In this document: one piece after another, positions 38,448 to 47,966 of the stretch | Layout: each line of letters opens with the position of its first letter | Numbering within the stretch: the stretch's first letter is position 1 | Source: Bradyrhizobium sp. Ash2021 | Lineage (GTDB): Bacteria; Pseudomonadota; Alphaproteobacteria; Rhizobiales; Xanthobacteraceae | DNA length: 64,000 nucleotides | Assembly: GCF_031202265.1 (NCBI RefSeq) | Contig: NZ_CP100604.1 | Span: forward strand, 2,834,501 to 2,898,500 | Direction: 5' to 3' | Translations under genes and position numbers: made by a program | The notes under the pieces: model-generated | What the model saw: the letters and a program-made list of their open reading frames with translations, nothing else | Told to the model about the DNA's origin: nothing | The model's database searches: none

Positions 38448-38795
38448 AGCGATATTCCAATTTTACATGTCGGGACGAACGGCCCAACGCGAGATGGGTT
38501 GCGCATTAACCGCGCAGTGAAAAATCCAGACACCGGGTGCCATCTCGGCAGGCCGGTGCCTGATTTGAACGCCTGGATGCACTCCGGATCGAACCATGTG
38601 ATATGCATCACGTGGGTCGCTTTACCCTTCCCGGCCAGTTTTCTTAGGCTTTTGAAGTGCTTACTGCCGTCGGAAATCAGCGGCAGGCTGCTCTCAACAG
38701 CCCATAGAACTGCAAGCTTTACACCAAAGCGGCAGCCAAAGCCAACCCGCGAAACCGGCGGGTTCCCCGAGGAAGGTTTGAATAATCTCGATTTT
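38448..38795. other. Intergenic region between dxs and a hydrolase gene
   Basis: About 350 bases of somewhat lower GC. A minus-strand frame of 133 codons (38444-38845) is open across it, but overlaps both neighbours and matches no family I recognise. I leave it as non-coding. Confidence 0.4.
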
Positions 38796-40094
38796 TTAAC
38801 CGCTGCGGCGCGCCGAAGGTTCCAGCTCGCCCAATTCGGCGGCATCCGAAGCCACGGTTGTGGCCGTTTCGATCATTTTCCAGCCGCATTCGCGGGCAGC
38901 CTGGTCGCCGGTTGCGATCGCCAGCGCTGCGTCGGGGGCAGCCATGCGTTCGCTCAGGGGGATCGGTCCGCAGACGATCATGAAGAAATCGTAGGCGTTC
39001 GGCCGTTCGTTGGCCATGACGAACTGGAAATGCACGCGGAAGAACTGCCAGCGGAAGCTCTCGTAATGGTCGGGCTTGACGATGTCGCGGAAACGGACCG
39101 GCACGATGGTAGGGTTGCGTCCGGCGCTCCCGACATCGATGCCGTGACTTTTGATCGGATCGAACTGGTAGAAGTTCATCACGTCCTTGCGCGCCTGGCA
39201 GTCGATCCAGTCGATCGACGGTTCGACCGCCAGCAGCCTGAGATGATCGCGGAAACCCTGTGCGGCAGCATGGAACCCGACGATCGGGAAATTTCCGCCG
39301 ATCGTCAGCAGCACGAGGCGCGGGCCATGACGCCCCAAGGCGCGATCGAGCTTGAGCGCGCGCGCCAGCATTTCAGTTCCCAGGAACGATCCGGAGCTGT
39401 GGCCGACGATGACGATTTCTTCCGCCTCGCTGGCGCGCGCGACGTCGACCAGATGCTGCGCGAAGCGGTCGATGCGCTGGTCCCATTCGGGGCGCTGACG
39501 GTGCGAGAATTCCCAGGTCCAGATCCAGTCGGACAGGAGATAGAGCACATAGGTGCTGTTTTCGGTGTATTTCAGGACGGTGCCGAGCAGGGCCACGAAT
39601 ATCGCGGCCGCGGCCGCAATGCTGATAAGCCCGGGGATGCCGAGCGCGTCGAGGCCTTTCTGGAACACAAAGGCGATGCCTGCGGCGCATATGGCCTCTA
39701 ACAGCAGCACGAAATGCGGGTAGGTGATAAAGGTCGCAAACCGCCAGTTCGCCCTGGTGAACCGCGCGATGGTGCCGTTGAAGACCAGCCGCCAGTAGAT
39801 CCACACGGAGTGGAACACCGTGCGCCAGATCGGGGAGGCGAGGTCGCGCTGGATGAAGTCCTCGAACTGCAGGAAGTCGTAAGCGGTGTGGGTCTGCCAG
39901 TCGTCCGCCTTGGTCTCGATCGTCCAGGACGCGATCTCGTCATCGGCTGCGACCTTGGGCCGGCTGATGGTGGCCGAAAGCTGATAGAGCCGGCCGAATT
40001 TCCGCAGTTCGGTCCGGAACATGCGGTAGTATTGCGCGAGGCCGCGCGGATCGTATCCCTGAATATAGATGATGTGTCGGTGCTGAACGCGCAC
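38796..40094 (-). CDS. Membrane protein with alpha/beta-hydrolase (lipase-like) signature
   Basis: A 432-residue protein. The start RHIIYIQGYDPRGLAQYY resembles the first strand and oxyanion region of alpha/beta hydrolases. Two to three membrane segments lie at about 125-190 (TYPHFVLLLEAICAAGIAFV; ISIAAAAAIFVALLG). A nucleophile elbow GHSSGSFLG follows at about 240. A His such as in DIVKPDHYESFRW could complete the triad. The hydrolase fold interrupted by a transmembrane hairpin is unusual. Substrate unknown. Confidence 0.7.
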   Translation of the reverse strand: MRVQHRHIIYIQGYDPRGLAQYYRMFRTELRKFGRLYQLSATISRPKVAADDEIASWTIETKADDWQTHTAYDFLQFEDFIQRDLASPIWRTVFHSVWIYWRLVFNGTIARFTRANWRFATFITYPHFVLLLEAICAAGIAFVFQKGLDALGIPGLISIAAAAAIFVALLGTVLKYTENSTYVLYLLSDWIWTWEFSHRQRPEWDQRIDRFAQHLVDVARASEAEEIVIVGHSSGSFLGTEMLARALKLDRALGRHGPRLVLLTIGGNFPIVGFHAAAQGFRDHLRLLAVEPSIDWIDCQARKDVMNFYQFDPIKSHGIDVGSAGRNPTIVPVRFRDIVKPDHYESFRWQFFRVHFQFVMANERPNAYDFFMIVCGPIPLSERMAAPDAALAIATGDQAARECGWKMIETATTVASDAAELGELEPSARRSG

Positions 40095-40223
40095 GTAGTC
40101 CCCCCGGGGTGGTGGCGGGACTATAGCAGCCCATCGAACGCGCCAAGAGCTATTTCGGCCCTCGTCGGGGATGGCGGACGCTGGATTCGCCGAATGTTCT
40201 CGACTGTTGCAGCGCGGCCTGCG

Positions 40224-40475
40224 CTATTGAACGTCGAGCGGCTCGGTTCCGGTCACCTGGCCCGAGGCGTCGGTGGTGATCTTGTCGACGCGCGCCTCGG
40301 CCTGCCGCAGCAGTTCCTCGCAGCGCCGCTTCAGGGCCTCGCCGCGCTCATAGATCGCGACCGATTCCTCCAGCGGCACCTTGCCGTCCTCGAGCCGCTT
40401 GACGATCGTTTCAAGCTCCTCGATCGCGCGCTCGAAGCTCAGCTTCTTGACGTCCACTTGGGTGTTTTCGGCCAT
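40224..40475 (-). CDS. xseB: Exodeoxyribonuclease VII small subunit
   Basis: An 83-residue protein, the normal length for XseB, the small subunit that joins XseA to form exonuclease VII (single-strand DNA degradation, mismatch repair). The signature LSFERAIEELETIVKRLEDG is followed by VPLEESVAIYERGEALKRRC. The large subunit gene is not here. It lies upstream of dxs on the same strand, as is common in proteobacteria, although the hydrolase gene intervenes. Confidence 0.93.
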   Translation of the reverse strand: MAENTQVDVKKLSFERAIEELETIVKRLEDGKVPLEESVAIYERGEALKRRCEELLRQAEARVDKITTDASGQVTGTEPLDVQ

Positions 40476-40506
40476 ATTTCGTTCCCGGATGCGATCTCTT
40501 CAGTTG

Positions 40507-40602
40507 GAGCATGATCTCCGCGCAAACGCTTTCGCGTTTGTCGCGAGGGAAAACCGGTTCCCACTTTGCGCTAACGAGGCCTTCCAGGTCCGGATCATGC
40601 TC
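40507..40602. repeat. Dispersed inverted repeat (GAGCATGATC type)
   Basis: Left end GAGCATGATCTCCG and right end CCGGATCATGCTC form an inverted pair about 96 bases apart, with AAAACCGGTTCCCACTTT in the middle. I recognise this type as frequent in Bradyrhizobium intergenic DNA. Related decayed copies lie at 36399-36475 and 6937-6984. Confidence 0.7.
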
Positions 40603-40652
40603 TTCCCGGCATAGAATCAAGCGAATTTTTACGGGCGTATTGTGGCGGGGTT

Positions 40653-41579
40653 TCACGCGCCCATCAATGCGGTGACGTGCGCGGCAACCGACTCTTTCAG
40701 CCCCTGCAGGTCGTAGCCGCCCTCCAGCACCGACACAACCCGGCCGCCGGCGCTGGTCGCTGCGAGATCCATCAGCTTGCGGGTGACCCAGCCGAAATCC
40801 TCCGCCCTCAGATTGAGCGAGGCCAGCGGATCGCGATAATGCGCATCGAAGCCGGCGGAGATGATGATCAGTTCGGGGCCGAATTTCTGCAACTGCGGCA
40901 GAATCAGGTTTTCGAACGCGGCGCGGAATTTTGGGCCGCCGTCCTCGGAGGCCAGCGGCGCATTGACGATGGTGTCGTGCTCGCCGCGCTCGCCGGAGGC
41001 ACCGGTGCCGGGAAACAGCGGCATCTGGTGCGTCGAGCAATACATCACGGTCGGATCGGCCCAGAAGATATCCTGGGTGCCATTGCCGTGATGGACATCG
41101 AAATCGACGATCGCGGCGCGGCCGATGCCATATTTGCGCTGGGCGTGACGCGCGGCGATGGCGACGTTGTCGAAAAAGCAGAAGCCCATCGGCTTGTTGA
41201 TCTCGGCGTGATGGCCGGGAGGGCGGACGGCGACGAACGCATTGTGATGGGTCCCCGACATCACGGCGTCGGTCGCGGCGACCGCGCCGCCGACGCCGCG
41301 CATCACCGCTTCCCAGGTGCCCGGCGACATCGAGGTGTCGCCGTCGAGATAGATCAGGCCGCTCGAAGGCGCGATATGCCGGAGTTCCTCGACATAGTGT
41401 CCGTCGTGACAGAGCATGACCTGATCGAGGTTGCCTTCCGGCGCTTCGCCGCGCACCAGCGGACTGAAGCGGTCTTCCGCCAGCACCTCGCCAACCGCGC
41501 GCAGCCGGTCGGGCCGCTCCGGATGTCCCGGCGGCGTGAGATGGTCGAGAGAGGCGGGATGGGTCAGAAGAAGCGTCAT
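40653..41579 (-). CDS. Histone-deacetylase-like (acetylpolyamine amidohydrolase type) protein
   Basis: A 308-residue zinc amidohydrolase of the arginase/deacetylase superfamily, which in bacteria act on acetylpolyamines, acetoin-related or protein lysine substrates. The family marks are [12 protein letters not shown] at the start, RPPGHHA (paired active-site histidines), [14 protein letters not shown] (zinc Asp/His) and [12 protein letters not shown] (second zinc Asp). It is cytoplasmic. It lies upstream of xseB with a 177-base gap containing a dispersed repeat. Substrate not predictable. Confidence 0.92.
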   Translation of the reverse strand: MTLLLTHPASLDHLTPPGHPERPDRLRAVGEVLAEDRFSPLVRGEAPEGNLDQVMLCHDGHYVEELRHIAPSSGLIYLDGDTSMSPGTWEAVMRGVGGAVAATDAVMSGTHHNAFVAVRPPGHHAEINKPMGFCFFDNVAIAARHAQRKYGIGRAAIVDFDVHHGNGTQDIFWADPTVMYCSTHQMPLFPGTGASGERGEHDTIVNAPLASEDGGPKFRAAFENLILPQLQKFGPELIIISAGFDAHYRDPLASLNLRAEDFGWVTRKLMDLAATSAGGRVVSVLEGGYDLQGLKESVAAHVTALMGA

Positions 41580-41678
41580 GCGTGATCCCGGCGTACGAAA
41601 CGCCCGTGCGAGGAGCGGCTAATCTAGGCGGTCATCAGCCGCTCGGAAAGAGCCCCGGGCGGGCCGCGCGCGCCGGGG

Positions 41679-43352
41679 TCAGTTGATCCGGACGATCCGA
41701 TCGGCCGCGGCGGGCGCGACCGGACTATGGATGCGGAAATAGATATCCAGCGCATCGACATCGTAGACGCCGAACTGTGGCGCCTTTCCGTCCCTGAACA
41801 CGGTAAAGCCGTCGCCGCCGACGGAGAGGAAATTATTGACCGTCACGCGATAGCTTGCCGCGGGATCGATCGGTGTCCCATTCAGCGACATCCGATCGGC
41901 GAGGATGCGATCGCCATCCGGCCTGGCGCTGTCCCAGGCGTAGGCGAATCCTTTCGAGATCTGCAGAATCCGCGGCCGTTTCGGGTCAAGCCATTGCTGC
42001 TCGAGCATGTCCTTGATCTGTTTTCCGGTCAGCGTCAGCGTGACCAGCTGGTTGCGGAACGGCTGGCTCGCGAAGATATCGGCGTAGGTGACCCGGCCGT
42101 CTTCTTTCCGGGCGATGTCGGTGCGCACGCCGCCCGGATTGGTGAAGGCCATCACGGCGCCGCCGTTGGCCCCCGCGCTGGTCGCGGCCAGCTGCGCATC
42201 GGCGACGATGTCGCCGAGCGGGCTCTCGCCGGCGTTGTTGGGGACGCGCGACAGCGTGTCGGTCACCGAACCTGCCGGACGGTTGGCGAGCGGTGCTGCG
42301 ACCTTGTCGTAAGCTTCGAGCAACGCGGTCTGTTCGGCGTCCTTGGCAAGGGTCGCGGTGCGAACGATGGTGTTGTCGGCTTTGGCGCTGACGACGTCGC
42401 GCGTAACCGGATCGAGCTTGAGATCGATCGCGGTGACCAGCGTGCCGTATTTGTCGCCCGAGGTGACCAGCCGTCCGTCGATCTCGCAGACGTAGGCCTG
42501 ATGGGTATGGCCGGAGACCACGACATCGACGGCGCGATCGAATTTCCTGACGATGTCGACGATCGGGCCGGAAATGCCCGGGCACTCGTTGTAGTCGCCG
42601 GTCGGCGTGCCGCCTTCATGGATCAGCACCACGATGGCTTCGACACCGCGCGCCTTCAATTCCGGGACCAGCGCGTTCACCGTGTCCGCCTCGTCGCGGA
42701 ATTCGAGCCCGGCCGCGCTCACCGGCGAGATGATGTTCGGCGTGCCCTTCAAGGTCAGGCCGATGAAGGCGACCGGGATGCCCTCGAACGTCCTGATTTC
42801 GTAAGGCGGAAACACCGTTTTGCCGGTGCCGGTGTCGATCGTGCTGGCGGCGAGATAGTGGAATTTGGCGCCGGGGAAGGGGTGCGGCCCCTGGCACTTG
42901 TCGACCGGATGGCAGCCGCCGTTCTGCATCCGCAGCAACTCGTCCTTGCCCTCGTCGAATTCGTGATTACCGACGGAGGAAAGCGCCAGCCCCATCATCG
43001 ACAGCGATTCAATGGTCGGCTCATCGTGGAACATCGCCGACAGGAACGGGCTCGCGCCGATCAGGTCACCGGCCGAGACGAAGATCGTATTGCTGTGACC
43101 CTCGCGGAGCTGATTGACCAGCGTCGCCATACGTTCGGCGCCGCCCGCGGGCACCATGATCTTCTTGGTCCGGTCGTTGGGATCGGCGATTCTGATTCCG
43201 CCCGGCGGCGGGCGAAGGTTGCCGTGAAAATCGTTGATCGCGAGAATCCGCAATTCGACCGGCGCGGCGGTCTGGGCGTCGCAGGGGGCGGTGGCGACGG
43301 CGGCGAGCGACGGGATTGCGGCGACGAGGAGCGCAAGGCGGAAGCATCTCAT
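41679..43352 (-). CDS. Bifunctional UDP-sugar hydrolase/5'-nucleotidase-like metallophosphatase, periplasmic
   Basis: A 557-residue secreted enzyme. The signal peptide ends near CDAQTAA. The metallophosphatase domain (about 30-300) has INDFHGNL, SAGDLIGASPFLS, GNHEFDEG and VSGHTHQAY, the dinuclear-metal ligands. The 5_nucleotid_C domain (about 330-540) holds GGAVMAFTNPGGVRTDI and LSVGGDGFTVF, the substrate pocket. It likely scavenges phosphate or nucleosides from nucleotides. ATG 43352 gives the clean signal peptide; an in-frame start at 43376 is less likely. The enoyl-CoA hydratase gene precedes it by 46 bases. Confidence 0.9.
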   Translation of the reverse strand: MRCFRLALLVAAIPSLAAVATAPCDAQTAAPVELRILAINDFHGNLRPPPGGIRIADPNDRTKKIMVPAGGAERMATLVNQLREGHSNTIFVSAGDLIGASPFLSAMFHDEPTIESLSMMGLALSSVGNHEFDEGKDELLRMQNGGCHPVDKCQGPHPFPGAKFHYLAASTIDTGTGKTVFPPYEIRTFEGIPVAFIGLTLKGTPNIISPVSAAGLEFRDEADTVNALVPELKARGVEAIVVLIHEGGTPTGDYNECPGISGPIVDIVRKFDRAVDVVVSGHTHQAYVCEIDGRLVTSGDKYGTLVTAIDLKLDPVTRDVVSAKADNTIVRTATLAKDAEQTALLEAYDKVAAPLANRPAGSVTDTLSRVPNNAGESPLGDIVADAQLAATSAGANGGAVMAFTNPGGVRTDIARKEDGRVTYADIFASQPFRNQLVTLTLTGKQIKDMLEQQWLDPKRPRILQISKGFAYAWDSARPDGDRILADRMSLNGTPIDPAASYRVTVNNFLSVGGDGFTVFRDGKAPQFGVYDVDALDIYFRIHSPVAPAAADRIVRIN

Positions 43353-43398
43353 GACGTGACCATGGAGCGGCGGCACAACATTTTTGCGACGCAGCCGT

Positions 43399-44160
43399 TC
43401 ACTCCTTCGTGCGTGCGACGAACGCCTGGAAGGCGGAGATCGCCTCGGTGGAACGCATCCGCTCGGTGAACAGATGGTTCTCCTGATCGATCCGGCGGGT
43501 AACGTCCTCGGGCGGCAATTTCAACAGCCGCCGCGAAATCGCCACCGCTTCCGCCGGCAGTGCGCAGATCTCGCGCGCCACCTTGCGCGCCTCGACCTCC
43601 GCATGGCCGGGCGCCACCACGACGTTGACGAAGCCGGCGACGCGCGCTTCGTCGGCCGTCATGGTGCGCCCCATCACCAGCATCGCAAACGCCCGCTGCT
43701 GACCCATGCTGCGCGGCATCAGCAGGCTCGATGCCCCCTCCGGCACCAGGCCGAAATTACTGAAGGGCGTCGAAAACGTCGCGGTCTTGCTGGCGAGCAC
43801 GTAATCGCAGTGGAACAGCATGGTGGTGCCGATGCCCATCGCGACGCCGTCCACGGCCGCGACGATCGGCTTGACGTTGTGCGCCAGCGAATAAAGAAAC
43901 TTGACCAGGTTGGAGGCGCGCGGCGGGTCGGTCCTGGAGGTGCCCTCGTGCAGGAGATCCTCGATGTCGTTGCCCGCGGTGAACACGCCGGAGCCGCCGG
44001 TGATGATGATGCAGCGGATATTCGGATTGTTCTGCGCCTTGTCGATCGCATCGCTCATCTCGCGATACATTTCCTGCGTGATCGCGTTCTTCTTTTCGGG
44101 CCGGCGCAGCCGGATCACGCGCGCGGCGGCTTCGTCGGTGACTATGACATGCGCGGTCAT
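43399..44160 (-). CDS. Enoyl-CoA hydratase/isomerase family protein
   Basis: A 253-residue crotonase-fold enzyme. The oxyanion-hole regions are visible: [20 protein letters not shown] (N-terminal) and [19 protein letters not shown]. The catalytic-glutamate region [18 protein letters not shown] has Glu at the position expected for a hydratase/isomerase. The C-terminal segment is alpha-helical. It probably acts on a short or medium enoyl-CoA. It starts divergently from the VOC gene and reads toward the nucleotidase gene. Confidence 0.88.
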   Translation of the reverse strand: MTAHVIVTDEAAARVIRLRRPEKKNAITQEMYREMSDAIDKAQNNPNIRCIIITGGSGVFTAGNDIEDLLHEGTSRTDPPRASNLVKFLYSLAHNVKPIVAAVDGVAMGIGTTMLFHCDYVLASKTATFSTPFSNFGLVPEGASSLLMPRSMGQQRAFAMLVMGRTMTADEARVAGFVNVVVAPGHAEVEARKVAREICALPAEAVAISRRLLKLPPEDVTRRIDQENHLFTERMRSTEAISAFQAFVARTKE

Positions 44161-44289
44161 GCAGCTGTCCCTGAAACATGCGGCGACGGCGCCGCTGGCG
44201 AGTCATCAGCTGCTATCCTACATGATCCCTGCAAAGGCCCAACTGCCCGCGCCCGGTTTTTCGGGGAAACAACCTTAAAGGATTATGCA

Positions 44290-45237
44290 ATGCAGCTGGC
44301 CGGAATTCACCATGTGACGGCGATTTCCGCAAAGCCGCGCGAGAATTTGGCGTTCTATACCGGCCTGCTCGGGATGCGGCTGGTGAAGAAGACCGTCAAT
44401 CAGGACGACGTCAGCGCCTACCATCTGTTCTACGCCGACGGCAAAGCCAACCCCGGGACCGACCTGACCTTTTTCGATTTTCCGGCCGCCCCCGAGCGGC
44501 GCGGAAGCAACAGCGTTTCGCGCACCGGCCTGCGCGTCGCGGGCGAAAACAGCCTTGGTTACTGGCGGGATAGGCTGAAACAGGCGGGCGGGCACAGCGG
44601 CGATATCGTCGAAGTCGACGGCCGGCTGACCTTGCCGTTCGAGGATGGCGAGGGCCAGCGGCTGGTGCTGGTCGATGATGGCGGGGTCGGACCGGCCGCG
44701 CCGTGGGAGCGCAGCGCGGTGCCGGCCGAGCACCAGATTCGCGGGCTCGGTCCGATCGTGCTCAACGTGCACGACCTGGCGCGGACCGCTGACGTGCTGA
44801 CCGGGGTCATGAACATGCGCCGCCTGCGCGATTATGCCGCGCCTGATGCGAACGCGCAGGTCCATGTGTTTGCGATGGGCGAGGGCGGTCCGGCCGCCGA
44901 ACTGCATCTGATCGGGGCTAAGGATTTGCCGGTGGCGCGGCAGGGCGCCGGCGGCGTGCATCACGTCGCGTTCCGCACGCCGGACGAGGCGCAGTATCAC
45001 GCCTGGACGCAGCGGCTGACCGAGCTTCGCGTGCCCAATAGCGGCGAGATCGACCGTTTCTATTTCCGCAGCCTTTATTTCCGCGAGCCCAACGGCATCC
45101 TGTTCGAGATCGCGACCGACGGCCCGGGCTTCGCCACCGACGAGCCGATGGACACGCTCGGCGAAAAACTGGCGCTGCCGCCATTCCTCGAACCGCGCCG
45201 CGCGGCGATCGAGGCAGGGCTGAAGCCGCTGGGGTGA
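44290..45237 (+). CDS. VOC-family ring-cleaving dioxygenase-like protein
   Basis: A 315-residue vicinal-oxygen-chelate protein of the LinE/MhqO (hydroquinone dioxygenase-like) group. It has two VOC modules: 1-130, starting [20 protein letters not shown], and about 155-290, with [19 protein letters not shown]. Metal ligands are His near the start (IHHVTA), His in VHHVAF and Glu in [14 protein letters not shown]. Such proteins cleave (chloro)hydroquinones or act in quinone detoxification. AAAGGA precedes the ATG; the frame is open far upstream, but that is antisense shadow. Confidence 0.88.
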   Translation: MQLAGIHHVTAISAKPRENLAFYTGLLGMRLVKKTVNQDDVSAYHLFYADGKANPGTDLTFFDFPAAPERRGSNSVSRTGLRVAGENSLGYWRDRLKQAGGHSGDIVEVDGRLTLPFEDGEGQRLVLVDDGGVGPAAPWERSAVPAEHQIRGLGPIVLNVHDLARTADVLTGVMNMRRLRDYAAPDANAQVHVFAMGEGGPAAELHLIGAKDLPVARQGAGGVHHVAFRTPDEAQYHAWTQRLTELRVPNSGEIDRFYFRSLYFREPNGILFEIATDGPGFATDEPMDTLGEKLALPPFLEPRRAAIEAGLKPLG

Positions 45238-45541
45238 ATGCAACACTCGCTGGATGGGCAGAGCCAGCGGGTCGCGCGAATGCGCGCCGGTGATGAACTC
45301 CGCGAAACCTGTCGCAATGTATTTTGGCGGGTTACGGCTTCGCCCTAACTCACCCCGCGTGCTTCAAGCGGAAACATCCGGAAATGATCGTGCCACAATT
45401 GCTACGATCGCCGGTCACGCGGGACTCCGTCATTGCCTCATGCGCCCCGACGGACTTCCGCCTTGATCGATCTGCGACGTTGCTCCGGGACGCAACTCAT
45501 GCTCTCGTCGGCTGGGCGATGCTGCGGATCGCGTTACCGGG
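45238..45541. other. Intergenic region upstream of lpxD
   Basis: About 300 bases. The first part holds a copy of the 42-bp palindromic module (45261-45301) with flanks from repeat family E. I see no gene in the remainder; promoter elements for lpxD are not obvious. Confidence 0.5.
45261..45301 (-). repeat. 42-bp palindromic module, copy 1 (inverted, one base shorter)
   Basis: Read on the minus strand: GGAGTTCATCACCGGCGCGC then ATTCGCGCGACCCGCTGGCTC. It matches the modules at 46822-46863 and 52198-52239 with a few substitutions and one deletion. It is flanked by ACAGGTTTCGC and TGCCCATCCA, i.e. family E arms. Confidence 0.75.
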
Positions 45542-46609
45542 ATGAATGATTTGACCGAGCCGCAATTCGTACGTCACTCACCCGGGCTAACGGTAGGCGA
45601 GATTGCGGCCTTGACCGGCGCCGAGCTTCAGGGTGTCACAAACCACGCACAGCGAATGACGAATGTCGCGCCGATCGACCTTGCAGAGGCGGGCGACCTG
45701 ACCTTTGTGGATAACGCGAAATTTGCCGGGGCGCTGACCTCGACGCGGGCCGGCGCCGTGTTGATAAACCAGCATTTCCAGTCTCTTGTGCCGAGCGGAC
45801 TGGTCGTATTGCTGACATCGGAGCCCTATAAAGGCTTCGTGCTGGTGGCGCGCGAACTCCATCCTCATACATTGCGGCCGGCGTCGCTGTTCGAGACCGA
45901 CGGAATCGCCTCGAACGCATCCGTCCATGCCTCCGCCCGACTCGCGCGCGGTGTGACCGCTGATCCCGGTGCTGTCATCGGACCTCGGGCCAGCATCGGC
46001 GCTGGAACGTTGATCGGGGCCAACGCCGTCATTGGGCCGGACGTCCGGATCGGACAGAACTGTTCGATCGGTCCAGGCAGTTCGATCACGAATGCGATCA
46101 TTGGCGATCGGGTCATTATTCATCCGGGTTGCCACATCGGCCAGGACGGGTTCGGCTTCATCATGGGCGCCACCGGACATCTGAAGGTGCCGCAGGTCGG
46201 CATTGTCGCGATTGAACATGATGTCGAGATCGGGGCGGGGACGACGGTCGATCGCGGCGGGATTCGCAATACGGTTATTGGCGAGGGGACCAAGATCGAT
46301 AACCTCGTCCAGATCGCCCACAACGTTGTTATCGGTCGTCATTGCATCATCGCCGGTCAATCCGGGTTGAGTGGCAGCGTCACCCTGGGAGACTTCGTCG
46401 TGCTCGGCGCCCGCGTCGGTATTCGCCAGCACATCACTGTCGGAAGCGGCGCCCGGCTTGCGGCGAGATCCTCGGTGATGCGTGACGTTCCGGCAGGGGC
46501 GCTCTGGGGCGGCTTTCCCAACGCCAAGCCGCTCCGACAATTTCTGCGCGAGGTGGTTACGCTCGAGCAGCTGGCCTCACCCATCGTCAAACTGACGGCG
46601 CCTGAGTAG
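45542..46609 (+). CDS. lpxD: UDP-3-O-acylglucosamine N-acyltransferase (LpxD), isolated copy
   Basis: A 355-residue acyltransferase that N-acylates UDP-3-O-acylglucosamine in lipid A synthesis. The N-terminal LpxD domain (about 15-105) is followed by about ten hexapeptide repeats of a left-handed beta helix ([20 protein letters not shown] and on). The catalytic His lies in [11 protein letters not shown], with GQSGLSGS next to it. The C-terminal helix is [15 protein letters not shown]. Full length. It is not in the usual bamA-lpxD-fabZ-lpxA cluster, and its base composition seems slightly lower in GC, so it may be a second copy. Confidence 0.92.
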   Translation: MNDLTEPQFVRHSPGLTVGEIAALTGAELQGVTNHAQRMTNVAPIDLAEAGDLTFVDNAKFAGALTSTRAGAVLINQHFQSLVPSGLVVLLTSEPYKGFVLVARELHPHTLRPASLFETDGIASNASVHASARLARGVTADPGAVIGPRASIGAGTLIGANAVIGPDVRIGQNCSIGPGSSITNAIIGDRVIIHPGCHIGQDGFGFIMGATGHLKVPQVGIVAIEHDVEIGAGTTVDRGGIRNTVIGEGTKIDNLVQIAHNVVIGRHCIIAGQSGLSGSVTLGDFVVLGARVGIRQHITVGSGARLAARSSVMRDVPAGALWGGFPNAKPLRQFLREVVTLEQLASPIVKLTAPE

Positions 46610-46763
46610 ATTTGCGGTCATTTGCTCCAGGTCAAAGCTGGCCGTCCGAAACCGATATAGGTTTTGCACATACCGAACGGTCTCAGGGGTAGGAGACGCA
46701 GCTACGGTTGGCGGAGTTCCCGGACTCCGGGGCATTCCGGGCTCCGTCTGTATCCAGTAGCCT

Positions 46764-46875
46764 GTAGGATGGGTAGAGCGCAGCGAAACCCATCAGATGC
46801 AGTGAAGGCGATGGGTTTCGCGGAGTTTATCATCGGGCGCGCATTCGCGCGACCCGTTGGCTCTACCCATCCTAC
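46764..46875. repeat. Palindromic intergenic repeat, family E
   Basis: The left arm GTAGGATGGGTAGAGCGCAG and right end CTCTACCCATCCTAC are inverted complements; AAACCCATC and GATGGGTTTCGC pair inside. The right half is interrupted by the 42-bp module at 46822-46863. Confidence 0.8.
46822..46863 (+). repeat. 42-bp palindromic module, copy 2
   Basis: GGAGTTTATCATCGGGCGCG then CATTCGCGCGACCCGTTGGCTC. It contains the palindrome CGCGCATTCGCGCG. The same 42-mer with 3 mismatches occurs at 52198-52239, inside a different repeat family. Confidence 0.8.
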
Positions 46876-46916
46876 GATTCTGAACGCCCAGTAGCGAGGT
46901 GCGCGGTAGCCGGACA

Positions 46917-47156
46917 TCAATATTCGCTGGGCACGTGTCCAAATCGCCGAAGCACTTTCCTGACGTTGAACATGCCGATCTCGAAATCGCTGGTGCGGCT
47001 GAACGCGACCGCACCCGCATGGCCAAAGGTTTTCCAGAGCCCTTGCGCGCGCTGGATCGCCTCGGCGGGGCTCGCGCAGCTGATGGGATCGCCGGCCACG
47101 ATCTCGCCATCGACGTAGTCGCACGGCACGACCATGAACTGGGTGATCTCGGTCAT
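46917..47156 (-). CDS. Small conserved hypothetical protein
   Basis: A 79-residue protein beginning MTEITQFMVVPCDYVDGEI and ending FGHVPSEY. The segment AEAIQRAQGLWKTFGHAGAV and SRTSDFEIGMF suggests a small alpha/beta fold. No membrane segment or known motif. I recognise close relatives as hypothetical proteins of Bradyrhizobium from memory. GCGGAGAC directly precedes the ATG at 47156. Function unknown. Confidence 0.7.
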   Translation of the reverse strand: MTEITQFMVVPCDYVDGEIVAGDPISCASPAEAIQRAQGLWKTFGHAGAVAFSRTSDFEIGMFNVRKVLRRFGHVPSEY

Positions 47157-47459
47157 GTCTCCGCTTCCTCCGTGAAGCCGCAGTCGCGCCAACGCCGCCG
47201 CCGTCTTTTGCCTGTCAATTTATTGGCGGCAACGGCCTCCCGATTTGATGCAAATCAAACCGAAAAGCCCGTACCATTTCGCTCTGCCGTATCTAAGAAG
47301 ATATTCCTAATTATATACCTGCAACCCCAAGGCCCAGTGCTAGTATGTGGCGGCGCTTTTTCGATTCGCTTGACGGCGTATCATTTGGAGCTTTCGATTG
47401 CGTATGAGCGCACGCAAGCAAATCACTGTGGCTGAAGATATTTGGGCGCTTCTCGACAG

Positions 47460-47966
47460 CTATCCGACCGGCGCGCGCGCCGTAAGTTCAGGGCGCACGC
47501 CGATACGCACTGCCAAGGCCGACAGATCAAAACGCAAATCTAAAAGATTGCGCGCGATACCCTCAACTTCCGACAGCGGAACCTTTTCAGAGACCGCGGA
47601 CAAGCGTCGGCCGCGCACACGGATTGCTTTTCGCTCTGCCAACCCTTGAACTGGACTAGATCCCCAAAGGCCGTGAACTATCCCGTTGCGCTGGATACTA
47701 GCCTTTTCGATTCGTTCCAGTAGTTTGGCGAGATTGTCCGCTTCGGCTTTGTCTGCGACGGCTCCCCGCAATGCCAGGATTCGCAGTATCGTCAGCTTGT
47801 TTTGGAAGCTAAGGTTGCTGGTGATTACGAGCCCGCGATCAGGGCTTATCTCATAAAGTCCGAGTATCGTCAGTTCCATTACCATCTCGATGGCCTGCCA
47901 ATTAACGACGACAGCGCCAATCGCCCGAAGGTGGTTATCCTGTATGACCGACAAAGGCTGAGACAT
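47460..47966 (-). CDS. Hypothetical protein, accessory region
   Basis: A 168-residue protein with no motif I recognise. It starts MSQPLSVIQDNHLRAIGAVV and is mostly alpha-helical. The segment NWQAIEMVMELTILGL...FQNKLTILRILA...IEKASIQRNGIVHGLW resembles the style of HEPN/ApeA-like or phage-associated helical proteins: RNGIVHG is close to the RxxxxH core (Rx4-6H) of HEPN domains. That is a hint only. Lower GC than neighbours. Its ATG overlaps the start of a + strand small gene. Confidence 0.6.
   Translation of the reverse strand: MSQPLSVIQDNHLRAIGAVVVNWQAIEMVMELTILGLYEISPDRGLVITSNLSFQNKLTILRILALRGAVADKAEADNLAKLLERIEKASIQRNGIVHGLWGSSPVQGLAERKAIRVRGRRLSAVSEKVPLSEVEGIARNLLDLRFDLSALAVRIGVRPELTARAPVG

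Larger units (their letters stand above)
46610..46916. other. Intergenic region downstream of lpxD
   Basis: Contains repeat family E with the nested 42-bp module (separate entries). Nothing else recognised. Confidence 0.5.

Noticed and set aside
38444..38845. 133-codon minus frame between dxs and the hydrolase gene
   Set aside because: Overlaps both genes, no ribosome site, no recognised family.
36303..39701. 1132-codon open frame on the + strand
   Set aside because: It is antisense across dxs and its neighbours, which are unmistakable genes on the other strand. High GC with biased third positions creates such long shadows.
41727..43469. 580-codon frame on the + strand
   Set aside because: Antisense to the nucleotidase gene, whose signal peptide and motifs are clear.
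47398..47649. 83-codon frame on the + strand starting MSARKQITVAEDIWALLDS
   Set aside because: The opening looks protein-like, but most of it is antisense to the 168-residue gene. It may be the stub of a lost gene; too little to claim.
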